Source: Caenispirillum salinarum AK4 (lineage in GTDB: Bacteria > Pseudomonadota > Alphaproteobacteria > Rhodospirillales > Rhodospirillaceae). Taken from it: DNA of 64,000 nt. The translations under genes were made by a program, and so were the position numbers. Each line of letters begins with the position of its first letter. Position 1 is the first letter of the stretch. Below the pieces are notes generated by a model that worked only from the letters and a program-made list of their open reading frames with translations, was not told where the DNA came from and searched no databases. The stretch spans positions 124,001-188,000 of the forward strand of contig NZ_ANHY01000008.1 in NCBI RefSeq assembly GCF_000315795.1, in the 5' to 3' direction. This document shows positions 63,936 through 64,000 of this stretch, one piece after another.

Positions 63936-64000
63936 ATGTCTGTGGAGTGGTTGACTGTCGAACAAGTAGCGGCGGAAGTGGGCGTGGAGCCTGCTGCCGT
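63936..64000 (+). CDS. 5' end of an unidentified gene, cut by the window edge
   Basis: ATG 63936 opens a frame reading MSVEWLTVEQVAAEVGVEPA to the edge. The short segment looks like the start of a helix-turn-helix protein (WLTVEQVAAEVGV), such as an excisionase, transposase or regulator. Too short to name. Confidence 0.4.
   Translation, partial: MSVEWLTVEQVAAEVGVEPAA

Noticed and set aside
46421-64000. CRISPR array in the mobile part
   Set aside because: No regularly spaced identical repeats; the 46,677-46,930 repeat has unequal spacing and degenerate units.

Overview
The window is about 64 kb of high-GC DNA with the gene density and GC-driven codon use of an alphaproteobacterium. A Rhodospirillales-type organism is the best guess (inference). 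Pointers are an Hsp20 gene followed by a DUF1150 gene, an AapJ-type amino-acid binding protein, GshB, Sua5-type threonylcarbamoyl-AMP synthase, and long PAS-rich sensor kinases. The window splits sharply in two: ordinary chromosome from 1 to about 46,370, then an integrated mobile region from about 46,415 to the right edge and beyond.

Chromosomal part, left to right. A housekeeping block holds rmuC, a DUF4139 exported protein, gshB, a SirB1/TPR protein overlapping a BON lipoprotein, a VOC protein, aspartate-semialdehyde dehydrogenase and a SleB-like wall hydrolase. Next come a CidA/LrgA-LrgB-DUF2293 run, a MarR regulator whose start lies in a perfect palindrome, a DUF2333 protein, and a bacteriohemerythrin gene with an in-frame TGA where its conserved Trp should be. 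A methyltransferase, Hsp20-DUF1150 and a DUF2892-like membrane protein follow. A periplasmic binding protein diverges from a two-PAS histidine kinase, then a ZIP-like protein, a DmdC-like acyl-CoA dehydrogenase and a seven-PAS histidine kinase. After these lie an AzlCD exporter pair, two tandem M17 leucyl aminopeptidases, an MFS transporter, and the AmmeMemoRadiSam pair (radical SAM enzyme divergent from a fused MEMO-AMMECR1 protein). CysQ and Sua5 overlap. They are followed by a D-2-hydroxyacid dehydrogenase-type flavoprotein, an AI-2E family permease, PhzF, a secreted trypsin-like protease, a P-type cation ATPase coupled to a 32-residue membrane peptide, and an orphan FtsX-like permease.

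Mobile part. At 46,370-46,415 lies exactly the 3' half of a tRNA-Val(GAC), broken at the anticodon loop. This is the footprint left when an element integrates into a tRNA gene. From here GC content falls and chromosomal functions stop. The region carries a Uma2 protein behind a degenerate GC-rich tandem repeat, a candidate oriT with a 15-bp perfect inverted repeat, mobC and a MOB_P-type relaxase, and a RepB/primase-like replication protein. That is the core of an integrative mobilizable element; its integrase is not in this window. Its cargo is a small RiPP-like locus (S8 protease, 96-residue precursor-like peptide ending in SICGAGCAGL, radical SAM/SPASM enzyme), a frameshifted leucine-rich-repeat membrane protein, and an ietAS-type AAA ATPase plus subtilase pair, known as a toxin-antitoxin and anti-phage system. 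Between these sit remnants of four insertion-sequence families (IS3, IS630, IS5, IS256), all decayed.

The most interesting parts are the RiPP-like locus, the hemerythrin with TGA for Trp, the tRNA-Val scar that defines the island boundary, the oriT candidate and the ietAS cassette.
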